Assembly (NCBI GenBank): GCA_015657535.1
Contig: JADHZB010000996.1
Span: 5,934-22,050 of the forward strand
Reading direction: 5' to 3'
From: Nephromyces sp. MM_2019
Lineage: Eukaryota > Apicomplexa > Aconoidasida > Nephromycida
Length of the DNA: 16,117 bases
Part shown: positions 1 to 10,835 of the stretch, in pieces
Numbering within the stretch: the first letter of the stretch is position 1
Layout of the letters: every line of letters starts with the position of its first letter
Position numbers and translations under genes: made by a program
Notes under the pieces: model-generated
The model's database searches: none
What the model was told of the DNA's origin: nothing
The model's input: the letters and a program-made list of their open reading frames with translations, nothing else

Positions 1-105
1 TGTATGTCTACAATGTGTGTGTGTATGTCTACAATGTGTGTGTGTATGTCTACAATGTGTGTGTGTATGTCTACAATGTGTGTGTGTATGTCTACAATGT
101 GTGTG
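1..105. repeat. 21-bp tandem minisatellite, 5 copies
   Basis: A 21-bp unit (tgtatgtctacaatgtgtgtg) repeats head to tail about five times from the first base, almost without change, so the array probably continues left of the window. Because 21 is divisible by three, the array stays open in frame and gives a seven-residue Val/Cys/Leu/Gln repeat. That product is a by-product of TG repeats, and I do not call it a gene. The array probably lies in an upstream intron of the GalNAc-transferase gene. Confidence 0.9.
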
Positions 106-147
106 TATGTATTTTCAATGTATCTACACCACTTTAATTATGTTTAG

Positions 148-1394
148 ATATCCAATGTGTATAACTATTTATATATTAAAATCACTCAAACATGATTTAT
201 ACAATTCTTTATATGTTTATCATTATTTGGGTGTGTATATTATCTCTAAAGTGTGCTTATGCTTCTAATTGGTGTGTATACCCTTGTTTGTTAAGACAAG
301 AAATGTGGTGTGTGTGTGTGTGTTTAGGACAATATTGGGGTCACCATGTTTAGATAGAGAACTCATTGAAAAAAATAAATTGTTGAGAGAAAATTCAAAG
401 TGTTATGATTTTTCTTGGTATTTAAATAATTTACACACTAAAGAAATAAAGGACCAACTCACTAATTTTTCTCACTTTGGTTAGATCGTCACACACACAC
501 GCACATACACACACGCACATACACACACATACACACACACACACATCATCACATAGACACACACACACATACATCATCACATAGACACACACACACACAC
601 ATCATCACATAGACACACACACACACATCATCACACACACACATATCATCACATACACACACATCATCACATACACACACACACACGCACACACACACAT
701 CATCACATATACACACACACACACATCATCATACACACACATCATCACATACACACACACACACATCATCACATACACACACACACACATCATCACATAC
801 ACACATCTCTCAACATTACTATTTTAACATATCCATGTTGATAGGAAATAATTATGAGATGATTATATATGTTGCACAGTAAACAATACTTTACACACAT
901 CTATAAATAATATGTATATATATATATATGGGGTATAATAAATATTATACACACCTACATACATATATATAATGTGTGTGTGTAAAATAAATATAGGTAC
1001 TATAAGAAATTTTGGTACACTCCAATGTTTGAATGTGTTGAAAGAAAATAATAAGCTGAAATTGGGGTCGTGTAAAGACAAGAAATCACAACAATTTATA
1101 TATTTCAAGTAATTACACACACACACTATTTTATGATAATCTATACCTTTGTGTGTACACACAGACTTTCAATAATACAATGTGTATATACACACGAATT
1201 GATGTGTGTATTATAATATTATTGGCTATGATATGACTATGTTTTAGAAAACAAATGAAGATTTCATCTATCCTAGATATATACAATGGGCTTGACCCCC
1301 TTCTAACATTTAACTCAGACAGCCCAGGGTGTGTGTCTGTGTGTGTTTATTTGTGTGTATGTTTTTGTGTGTGTTTATTTGTGTGTGTGTGTGT

Positions 1395-1443
<49 letters not shown>

Positions 1444-1572
1444 TTTGTGTGTGTTTGTTTGTGTGTGTATGTGTGTTTATTTGTGTGTCTGTGTGTGCGT
1501 GTATGTATGTTTGTGTGTGTGTTTGTGTGTGTGTTTGTGTGTGTGTGTGTGTTTGTGTGTGTTTGTGTGTAT

Positions 1573-1624
<52 letters not shown>

Positions 1625-2387
1625 ACGTGTATGTGTGTTGGGGGTTTAGGTGCGTATGTGTTTAAGGGGGTTGGGTGTGTGTGTATTGGTTTGTGTGTGT
1701 GAGCGAGTGTGGGTGTATGTGTGTTTGTGTGTGTGCGTGTGTGTATGTGTGTGTAATTTTTTAGCTTATGCGTAATTTAATTTGAAATTATTATTCAATT
1801 CATTACTTTTGGTTATGTAACTATTAACACTAACTAAGTTTACATTCAATACACATACACATACACACGTTAAACTTTTACAGGAATTGGGATTACACAC
1901 AAAGAGGCACACTTGAAATTGATGGGAAATGTTTAACTGGGTACTACAATGAACTTACCCTTGAGCCATGTGTGTATGATAATATTTATCAGGTTTGAAA
2001 CAAAGATTACACAAACCAAAGCATATACCCTTAAGCATTACACACACCCTGAAAACACTATTTTTGAAATATAACACACACATCATACAATATACATCCA
2101 ATTATCACACATACTATCTTACTCAAGAATTACATACACACTATAATATACACCCTTAAACATGACACACATGCACACACCATATTTTAAACTCTCAAAT
2201 ATGTATAGATAGCCTTATTGTGTGTAGATCCATATAACAGATAAGCCCATGATGTACATATCTCTATCTAAGATAAATACACATATACAAATATATATGT
2301 GTGTCAATGTGTGTGTATATTTGTATACAGAAGTGGCATTGGGGTGATTCAAAGTTCAGAGAAGATTTCACTTTAATTAATGATTAA
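148..2387 (+). CDS. GALNT: Polypeptide N-acetylgalactosaminyltransferase, 3' part (end of catalytic domain plus ricin-type lectin domain)
   Basis: Enzymes of this family (GT27) start mucin-type O-glycosylation in the Golgi by moving GalNAc from UDP-GalNAc to Ser/Thr. Only the C-terminal part is present. Exons read: 148-230 (tentative), 354-479, 997-1108, 1248-1328, 1884-1992, 2331-2387 (taa). All junctions are GT-AG and phases agree (1,1,2,2,0). Exon 354-479 encodes the family signature after the catalytic domain, [18 protein letters not shown], equivalent to the LRkkLkCksFkWYLenv stretch of known enzymes. The following exons encode a beta-trefoil lectin domain. Repeat one has [17 protein letters not shown] and QQF. 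Repeat two is degenerate, with ILD in place of CLD. Repeat three has GKCLT, LEPC and QKWHW. The first shown exon is weak: its donor phase fits the 354 acceptor, but the alternative acceptor at 328 would not fit it. The catalytic DxH and glycosyltransferase motifs lie outside the window, so activity cannot be judged. Confidence 0.85.
489..803. repeat. (CA)n minisatellite with CATCATCACA interruptions, inside an intron
   Basis: About 315 bases of the 480-996 intron are CA repeats interrupted regularly by catcatcaca and atagaca words, a higher-order pattern rather than a plain microsatellite. The reverse strand is open as a Val/Cys/Met/Tyr repeat, which is a shadow. In the transcript this block is complementary to the TG block at 1329-1754. 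Confidence 0.9.
1329..1754. repeat. (TG)n tract starting at a 5' splice site
   Basis: More than 400 bases of nearly pure TG, with TTTG, TATG and TCTG interruptions, fill most of the 1329-1883 intron of the GalNAc-transferase gene. The tract begins at the donor itself (cccagg|gtgtgtgtctg). All three plus-strand frames stay open as Val/Cys repeats, which is expected for TG repeats and is not evidence of coding. TG-rich intron starts are known binding sites for CELF/TDP-43-type proteins in animals; a role here is inference. Confidence 0.9.
2284..2327 (+). other. Inverted repeat (12-bp stem) next to the last 3' splice site
   Basis: Bases 2284-2295 (tatacaaatata) are the exact reverse complement of 2316-2327, separated by 20 bases of TG-rich sequence. 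The right arm ends two bases before the acceptor AG at 2329-2330 of the GalNAc-transferase gene, so a hairpin would cover the polypyrimidine region. The stem is AT-rich and could arise by chance. Confidence 0.6.
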
Positions 2388-3735
2388 TTTTCCAATTAAA
2401 GATAAACTGAAAATCATATTCAATTTTTAATTACAATACACACACACACCTAATCAATTTATCTAAGCAACACATAACACTGTAACAAAACACACATTAT
2501 ATCTATTTTTTTTTTTTGAGTTATCTTTGTAAAGGCACACACATTTTATTTTTTTTACAATTTACAAAATTTTTGATAAATTTAAATATTGATATTCATC
2601 TAAAAACATATCAAGCCATTTTATACACATTTTTACTTTTCATAACTCATTTTTATAAGTTTACACAGACAAATATAAACTCCTTTATTTTGACAATACA
2701 CAAAGTTGCTGTATATAAATTTTATCAATCGGATATAAAAAATTAGTTTTAGATATTTTTTATATAAAAATTGATAGTGTATTTGTGTCTGTATGTATGC
2801 TGAGTATTCTAACAAAACATAATGCGTGTGTGTTGTGTGTATATGATGAGTAAGGTATGTGTATATAATTTATGTATATGCACTGTTTGTGTGTGTGTTG
2901 TGTCTATGTGTTGAGTTTTCTAGTAAAACATGGTGTATGGATATTTTATATACTCGGAAAATATAAAGTACGAGATTGATGTATATCTTTTCTATGCTTA
3001 AAATACTCATAAATGTGTGGGTGTGTAGGGTAAATATAATAGTTTTATTATTTTTTAAAATAGTGTATATCTATACCTATGTGTGTATATAGATTATTTT
3101 TCTTATCTATTCCAAAAATAAAATATATATAAATATATGTATGAAATAAATATAGTTTATATTCTCAAAAAATCATTATATAAATATATTAAACTCATCG
3201 ATATTAGGGAATATATAAATATTAACAACTTGTGAAATAGTATGTTGATATGCTATACTATAATAAAATGTCTAAAAATGGTATCTAAGAAATTAAATAA
3301 ATTACACATTCCTTATTTAATATATGTGTTTATCATAAAAAGTATCAAATTTCTTAAATATAGATCTGTTTACATATATATCTAAAATTACATATCATGT
3401 GCACATATTTGTGAGACTTGAAACTTTCTGGTTACGTATATTAATTATATATATATATAACTATATTGTTTGTGTTGACGAATAAATCGTTATAATAATC
3501 AAAATTTTCAAGTTAGATATTTTGCCTAGGATAAGGAATTAAAAAAATTTATGACAAATTTCAGGTGGTGCAAAATTTTATAATTTTAAAACAAGTGTAT
3601 GCAAATTCAATTTTCAATCAACCAACATTTCATTTACATACTTTATCAATTTATAATTAGATAACATAACATTAAAAGAAATTAAGTGTGAGGATTTCAG
3701 ACTCAAACAACTTACCATATTTTCACTTAAAACCC
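2388..3735. other. AT-rich spacer between the GalNAc-transferase and dienoyl-CoA reductase genes
   Basis: No convincing exon was found. The stretch holds a T-run at 2508-2517, short TG words and mostly A/T sequence. An attaaa hexamer near 2396, just after the GalNAc-transferase stop, is a possible poly(A) signal. A diverged duplication is visible: gtgtctgtatgtatgctgag...tctaacaaaacat around 2784-2820 resembles gtgtctatgtgttgag...tctagtaaaacat around 2899-2932. Short open frames here (2516-2746 plus, 2633-2815 minus) are Phe/Ile/Tyr-rich and look like chance. Confidence 0.6.
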
Positions 3736-3770
3736 ATGGCTTCTTCATTAAAACCCATGGCTTCTTCATT
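3727..3770 (+). repeat. 21-bp duplication carrying the start codon of the reductase gene
   Basis: The sequence aaaacccatggcttcttcatt occurs twice in tandem, at 3729-3749 and 3750-3770. Each copy carries an ATG in the same frame (3736 and 3757) with the same context (acccATGGC), so the protein begins with two copies of an MASS(L/F) block seven residues apart. Confidence 0.9.
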
Positions 3771-5207
3771 TAACCCTAATTGCCTGGCCAACCAGGTTGC
3801 TGTTATCACCGGCGGAGGAAGTGGAATTTGTATGGGAATTGCTCGCGTTTTTATGAAACACGGTGCGGATGTGGCCATCTTATCAAGGAATTATGAAAAA
3901 CTCAAGAAAGCATCAGAGGTAAATTAGTTAAAGCCTACCTAGAATCTATTTCGAAACCATCCCTAAACATATAACAAACCCAAGAAACAATCCAACTTAA
4001 CCATCCAATATATATTTTCTTGCTTGTTTGTATTCTCTTTGACCGTGCATAGAAATCATCTTCTTGGTCGCTTGTTTGATTTTTCTAATTGAGGAATCAA
4101 TGAATTGGTGCATCTTACATATCTTCTTGTTTGTTTGTTTGTGTATACTTGTCTGTGGGTGCATAAAAAATTGACTTTTGTTTAATTGTTTTTACCATAT
4201 TTGTTAGTGGAATATATGATGCGGGTGAAATACATATATCAGCAATACACTTTTTCCAAAATTTATTTATGTAATATTTCAGGAACTAGAAGCGGACACT
4301 AAACAGAGCTGCTTTCCTGTTGCAGCAGATGTTAGAAATTATGATCAAATGAGTGAAGCATTTGATAAGATTATGAATCGATTTGGATCATTCAATATAC
4401 TTGTAAATGGGGCCGCGGGCAATTTCCTAAGCCCAGTTGCATCGTTGAGCTACAATGGCTTCAAATCAGTTATGGAAATTGATGCCCATGGAACTTTTAT
4501 AGCCTCTCAATTGGCTTATAAGAAAGCTTTAAAAGAAAAAGGAGGTGTTATCTTGAATATTTCTATGACTTTACATTACACAGGTAATTAGGACTACACT
4601 ACTACAGTTTTATTACTTGAAATATATAGCTATTTATCTCCACTTGATTGTAAGATTATCTTCACTATAGTGAGAAATACTTGCAACACATCTGATATTC
4701 CCATTTCACAATAGGGATTAGGATATAGACATATATTTCAGTTTTAAAATTAATCACAATCAAAATTTTTGTGAATCAACTTTTTTCAATTATCCCTTCA
4801 TCCCATGAACTAGAGTTTAAGCGATAAGCAATAAGTCCCATGCACTTTCCATATTTTTATTCTTTATAGGAACACCCTTCCAAACCCATGCAGGAGCTGC
4901 TAAATCAGCTGTAGATGCAATGACAAAACACATGGCTGTCGAATTTGGGCCTAAAAAGGTACGAGTTAATGGTGTTGCCCCTGGGCCCATTGGAGGCACA
5001 GTTGGTATGGATAAATTAGGTGGGAAAATGAGTCCTAAACAGATAGCAAAAGGAATACCACTGGGAAAAATGGGGACTGTTGATGACATTGGATACACCT
5101 GCATGTTTTTATGCTTAAAAGAAGCTTCTTTTATTACAGGAACCACAGTGGTTGTAGATGGTGGAGAATGGCTTGGAGGTGGGGGTATTCTTAGAAGTCT
5201 TATGTAA
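3736..5207 (+). CDS. DECR2: Peroxisomal-type 2,4-dienoyl-CoA reductase (SDR family)
   Basis: The enzyme reduces 2,4-dienoyl-CoA with NADPH, which lets polyunsaturated fatty acids with even-position double bonds enter beta-oxidation. Three exons, 3736-3918, 4283-4583 and 4870-5207, join with GT-AG introns of 364 and 286 bases and phases 0 and 1 to give 273 residues (human DECR2 about 292). Visible features: Rossmann motif TGGGSGIC at residues 25-32, NGAAGNF at 103-109, MEIDAHGTF around 125-133, HAGAAKSAVDAM around 168-179, VRVNGVAPGPIGGT and VVVDGGEWL near the end. Asp128 and Lys173 match the Asp-Lys catalytic pair described for human DECR2 (Asp137/Lys182), with the same 45-residue spacing. 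The missing SDR tyrosine is normal for this subfamily. The third motif glycine is Cys; I recall the same in yeast Sps19. The protein ends RSLM, at best a weak PTS1-like signal, so peroxisomal location is inferred from family. Either of two duplicated in-frame ATGs could start it. The exons have visibly higher GC than the other genes and lack CA tracts. Confidence 0.93.
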
Positions 5208-7542
5208 ATTACCTTTATAGCTAATGGTGTGCTATGAGGTTTTCTATAAATGTAAAACGCCTTTAAGAGTTTCCTCACCAACTTATCTATGAAAACTTAA
5301 TTGTGTATTTGATGTGTAGGATTTATTTCTTTTTAACACACATTCCCTAGCAAAAGCATTGAAGTGACTTATTATAATTGACGAGATACGTGAATCTAAA
5401 TATTCTTATACTGAAGAAGGAGACTTGTTAAAAATGTATAAATTTTATACAGTATTTGAAAACCTTATCAACACTCACATCTATCAAAATGTCAAAAATT
5501 GATAAGATTCCGAAAACCAATGTTTTGGTAATTTTCGATTACCATGCTCAATTGTATTATAATATGCATTAAGGTAATCTTATCACAATCCACACAGTGA
5601 CTTCATCAATTTCTGATGTACCATAGCTAAGCTATATATAACACGTATTGGTGAATTTTCTACAGGCCAATATATAATTTAAACTATTAGAGTTTTGTAA
5701 CCTATCAATTATTTCATTTATATACACGAAATTATCCATATAAAAAAATTAAGAATTTTAATCCACGAATAAGTTTAATTTTAAATACATACACCTATAC
5801 ACTATCACACCTACATAACTATTCGCACTCAACGAACTCTTAATTCGTTATTGGAGTGTTTACGCATATTACTTCAATCTAAATATGATTAGGATGTTCT
5901 CTATTAAATTAATTAAATAGTATCAACACTGCTTTTCCCTTTTTATTTTCATCAAGTAATTAATCCTAAATAATTTTTTTTTAGTTTGTAAGTAGGCCTA
6001 ATAAGATTATAGAAATTTCAACAACTCTTTAATTACATATTTTTTAACCTTTTAATTTGACTATTTTAACATACACAAATAAACTAAAGGGAAAAAAAGC
6101 TGAGGAAAATCTTTGTAATCGTTTTAAACCATATTTAGTAGATAAATATTACTCAATTCCTACGAGGCTTGTAAACCTTTTATATAATACGTTTACACAT
6201 CATACCTTATAACCAAATTATGTATAAACTGGCTGTAATAAACATCTACACCATTTACTTGCGACTTATCATTCACCCTATACACATTCTATCTTCACTC
6301 AAAAATGAATGCAATCTTATCATAAATAGGACTTTTTATTAATAATGTAACCATTCAAAAATCATACACATATTTATAACATCCATAATAACTTCATTTT
6401 ATGAAACTTCAATTTTACAATAATAACTAATAGCTCACAGATCTTAGAAAATATTTCAAATTCAGTTAAAGGTGCTTAGTATTTCGTAAAGCTGTACGCT
6501 TTTTACTAACATAATGTACTTAAATAGATCTATATATTCATATGATAAGCATATAATTAATAAAATCCATTCAAGTCTCACTGGACTAGGTTCTGAATAG
6601 TTCAATTATCCTTAAATACCATATATGCACTTCCCTTAAACTTGAGTAGCTATTTTCTAGTTGTTATCATTTTTAAACACTTCAATACATATGATAAATG
6701 CACACATTCATGTATAAAAAGAATTTTATATGTCGCATATTTGAACATGTGTAAACAGATACATTGAAGCATACCCACATACATTTATATATAAATATTT
6801 ACATTAAAAAATGCACATATATTTAGAGGCACCTATATCCTAGCACAAACACGCATATTTATGTAGAAAGAGTACCCAATAAGATTCATAAATTATATTA
6901 TCACTCAGTTGATTTGTAGTTGAAGTTATAAGCTTTAAGAAAACTGATCTAATCAGATTATCTTAAAAACAACAATTTGGAATCTAAATAATCACATTTT
7001 GAAAATAATTTAAAAATTAATAAAATTTCTAATTGAAATTTTATTCCTAAGCACTAAATAATATCTTTTATGCAAGATTGGTTAAAAATAAAAATATAGT
7101 TATTTTGAACATCAAAGCAGTAATTATTGTCTGAAATCGAATTGATGTATTCTGTGACATTTACATTCATAAATTAACATAAACATAATCAGCATCTGCA
7201 TAAATATGTATAGATAGATGTAACCATTTATGACATTTAATCATCATATATATTTATCTTAATTGAGCTAATATTTTAAACATATTAACTCATGTTTTTG
7301 AATCCTGTTAATATAAATTTTTGACGATCAATAGTGATCAATATTTCTCAGTCAAATTGGAGTACCTATGTATTTGAAATTAACAAAACTGCTTTTATAT
7401 TTACTACATAGGAAATACTTTGATATGCCAATAATAAAACAATATGCTAAAGAGTATTGATCAAATCCTATTGTAGCTATAGTACACAAAACTCTAGCTA
7501 GAAAAATTATGTGGAGGTTTGTATGGCTTATATTATAAAGAA
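5208..7542. other. AT-rich spacer without recognisable genes; holds the reductase 3' flank and the 5' flank of the membrane-protein locus
   Basis: Both strands were read and no stretch resembles a spliced or unspliced protein. CA/TG repeats are nearly absent, unlike the rest of the window. Nested inverted repeats sit at 5500-5585. Near the right end, an ATG at 7368 opens a 30-codon frame ending at 7460 that could be a small upstream ORF of the next gene, with nothing further to support it. Confidence 0.55.
5500..5585. other. Nested inverted repeats
   Basis: An outer pair (tgataagatt at 5500-5509, exact reverse complement at 5576-5585) encloses an inner hairpin with a 7-bp stem and 5-base loop (tggtaat at 5526-5532, attacca at 5538-5544). 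It lies about 300 bases beyond the reductase stop codon. It could be a structured 3' element or the remnant of a short hairpin transposon, but no terminal target-site duplication was recognised. Confidence 0.4.
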
Positions 7543-10500
7543 ATGGAACATTCCCAAGACAAATCTTCAGATACATGCGAGGAACCAGATACCTACACAT
7601 GTAACAATCTAAAAGGTTCGACATGTTTCCTCTCGAAGTTGCTTCCATGTCTAAGAAAGAATTTTCAGAGTTTGAGCAAATCACCCTTTATATTTATCAT
7701 TGCTACAGTGTGTTTAGCTTTTCTTTATTGTATTTCGGGCAATCCAACAACAGGATGTGTGGATAAAGATTCTAACCCTGTAGGTATGTTTTAAAGTAAA
7801 GTCAAAGCATTTATGCTTTTTTTAGCTAGAAATTTACTATAGGTAGCTTATAGAAGAAAAACGAGAGCTATGGGTATTTAGCGCTATAAATTTATTTTTA
7901 ACAGACGCGTTTATGCTGTATGTGTAGCATAAAATGAAGAATAAATTCATGTATTCTATAACGAGAAATTAAACTGTTTCACTCAATTGAGGAAATTTTC
8001 TAGTTGAATTTTTATTTGGTGCTGATAAGCTAACATATGTTATTAAAATCTAACATTAGATTGCTTGTGCAAAGTACTAGTTGTTTATAGCCGTAAAAAA
8101 CCTAGAATTTTATAATTAGATGCATATGTTGACTGTAGAGGTTCTTAGGATAAACATGTGTTAACTAAAGCTCATGTATATTTTCAAATACTAAAATGTG
8201 GTTTCCTGACATGCACGCCTTGAACACACTAAGTTTCTATAATTCTAAACAGACAAATTGAGCACACACATATGCTTACTCAAAAATCATGTTCTGATAG
8301 GCTTTCGGCATAAATACATTTCCGTGGGAATTGAATCAGCTTACACATCAGTTATTTCTTCGGCCTTGCAATACATTTTATTATTGGCATGGAACTCTCC
8401 ATTACAAGCACACACATCTTCAAAGCTTGCTAGGAAAAATTTTCGAAGCAAATTAGACAAGACGCGCACATTTACAGAATTGATTGCACACCCGTTGATT
8501 TTACCAGTCTTATTTATATCTCTTAGATCATGCCTATTATTTATGTGCTATGCAGTTTTGTATTGGTTAGGTATTTCTCCCTACTTACGCTTCTTATTAT
8601 CTATTATTACACACACACTCATGATTGAATTTTATTCATTTTGTATTGATTTTCAAATTTGCCGACTAGAAAAACAATTCAGCTATCTAGTCAAAAACAC
8701 AAAAAAATATCAGATACACATGAGGTTATATCATGTAGCCTCATGGATAATGTTTATAACAGCTTCATACTCACCCTATGTAATTAGTTTACACACACAG
8801 ATAATTAATTATCTTACTATTGACAATATTATGGCCCTAGTTGACACAAATTGGCACACATACGATCCAAACGCCTTCTTAATAGTTGTTAGTACACCCA
8901 TTTTGGAGTGTTTTTTGATATTTGTGTACTTCACACTACTCAAAATATTCCATAAATTAGTTATACTCCTCTTTTGTATTTCTTACAGGAACTACTTATA
9001 CATAAAGGTCTGTTAAAATTTATCGGTTTATGATTTATATAGTAATGTGCGTTTGTTTATGTAGCATATTTGTGCGATTTATCGAACTATGTGCGTATGT
9101 GTTTTACTTATTTAAATATCTATTCATTAGGTTGTAGATTTTCAATGATTATATAATTTTTCTTCAATATAGTAGATTAGAATTATCTAATTTACATGAA
9201 TTCTTGCATTTTGATTATGAATGTATGTGTAGAGTTTCACTATATATACCACAAACATACATGTATCATTATCGATTGAGTTAGGCTAATTTTGCACATA
9301 TATAATTCCAATATTTACGTTACAAAAGTGTGTATATAATTTCAGTATTTAGTTCAGCATACATTATAGGTTTGTACTTTAAATAATATTTATTTCTTTT
9401 TATAATTTCCTTTTTTTGTAAGGATGGTTCGATATTTTCACTCCCATCAACAACTGAGTTAAGATATACACAAACACATTCATCAAACTTAACAAATCTA
9501 AACACTCAAAATGATTATCCAGAGCACACACAAACACATCTAACAGGTTTAGATAATAATGGAAAACGTCAATACAATAATAATAATATAGTCAGCGAAT
9601 CAGAAAACAATTGGATTGTAATCGATAAAACTAGTAATTCTTCGAAAAATATAATCTTAGATGAGATGGAAGATGAAAGTAGAAATGAAGATGATATCAT
9701 CTTATCTATATTCAATGATTTAGGTAATGAAAATGGTACTAATCACAAAAGACTCAAGAAAAGAAATTCAAAATTTTATACACGTTCACACACACATGAT
9801 GATATATATGAGAAATTTCTTGAACAACATAATGATATGGCAGTGAATACAGAATCTAATACATCCAGGATTAGAAACTCAACACACAATTACACACATA
9901 CCTTAGAAGATTTTGATAAAGTTACAGTGGATCCACACACTGCTAGAGATATATATACATACCCTTCAAATACACACATTAATAGAGATATAAACACATG
10001 CACAATAGATAAACATGATATGGGCACAAGTATGACTAAACATCAGCACAATAACACACCTACAACTACAAAAATCCACATACAACAAATAGATGCAAGT
10101 CAAAAAATAAAAGATATAAACTCTACACCTACAAATAAAAAATATAAAATACAGACAACTACAGATAAGAAAAACACACACATATATCATAAACCTACCG
10201 TGGAAAATACTAAAACGAATGATTCTAATTTAAATAAGAAACTATTCAAATACAATTTTATTAGGATGAATACATTTGGAATATTTGATAATATACCTAA
10301 CGATTTACCGTATTTAGCTAAGAAAAGTCGACTTACAGAAATAATAAATAGATACATACTTAATGACTTAACTAATAGAAATAATAGTGAAAATAATCTA
10401 CCTTATAATAATAATAAAAATACAAAAAATAAAAAAAAAGTAAAAAATTATAAAAATAGTACAATTGTGCCAATTTTTGCTAAATATATGTTAAAAGCTT

Positions 10501-10835
10501 CATCCTATTACTCACTACCTTCACTTATAAAGAGTACACACACAATAAATAGCTTTAATCCTAGTAAATTCCTTGATTATTTTGCATTACACACATCATT
10601 TATATTTGATGCAACCTTACTCACTACATTACATGTATATATCTTACACACACACAGTCCTATTACTTTTATATTAATTAATTTATACTTATATTTATTT
10701 ATTTTTCATGATTTTTTTATAATACCTATACATATCAAAACATTTTTCTATAAAGGCTTAAATAATGTACACATTAACAGCCTTAAGCAAACTTATATTC
10801 GTCAATTTTATCGGTATGTGTGCATGTATGAGTGA
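7543..10835 (+). CDS. Large multi-pass membrane protein, N-terminal part, with Asn/Thr/His-rich cytosolic or luminal loop (unrecognised)
   Basis: I do not recognise this protein. Exons: 7543-7783, 8253-9007, and 9423 to either a stop at 10833-10835 or a donor (tatcg|gtatgt) at 10813/10814. Junction phases agree (1, then 0). The start at 7543 has a better context (aagaaATGG) than the in-frame ATG at 7519. The N-terminus is hydrophilic and cysteine-containing, followed by hydrophobic segments at about residues 49-66, 111-127, 161-187, 192-212, 243-260 and 288-322. A region of roughly 360 residues rich in Asn, Thr, Lys and His follows, with many NxS/T sequons and CA repeats read as Thr-His. Two more hydrophobic segments lie at about 723-741 and 745-771. 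If the 10814 donor is used, the phase (2) matches the next exon group, making one gene with the following entry. The continuous 252-codon frame at 8258-9016 and 389-codon frame at 9666-10835 support real coding in such AT-rich DNA. Confidence 0.65.

Noticed and set aside
17..268. Plus-strand open frame through the 21-bp array
   Set aside because: The repeat part is a by-product of the array. Only the segment 148-230 may be a true exon.
605..802. Minus-strand open frame of Met/Cys/Val repeats
   Set aside because: It is the complement of the intronic CA minisatellite and has repeat composition only.
1255..1702. Three overlapping open frames of Val/Cys repeats on the plus strand
   Set aside because: (TG)n has no stop in any frame, so long open frames are expected. 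The first 74 bases of the frame at 1255 are real exon (to 1328), and the rest is intron.
2516..2746. 76-codon plus-strand frame in the first spacer
   Set aside because: Phe/Ile/Tyr/Leu content typical of random AT-rich DNA, with no start context, homology or splice partner.
4817..5281. Minus-strand frame of 154 codons
   Set aside because: It is antisense to the well-supported third exon of the dienoyl-CoA reductase gene.
7368..7460. 30-codon plus-strand frame with a hydrophobic, basic start
   Set aside because: It may be an upstream ORF or signal-like exon, but it ends in tga and no donor in phase links it to the exon at 7543.
7352..7684. Minus-strand frame of 110 codons
   Set aside because: It overlaps the first exon of the membrane-protein locus in antisense, and no domain or splice pattern supports it.
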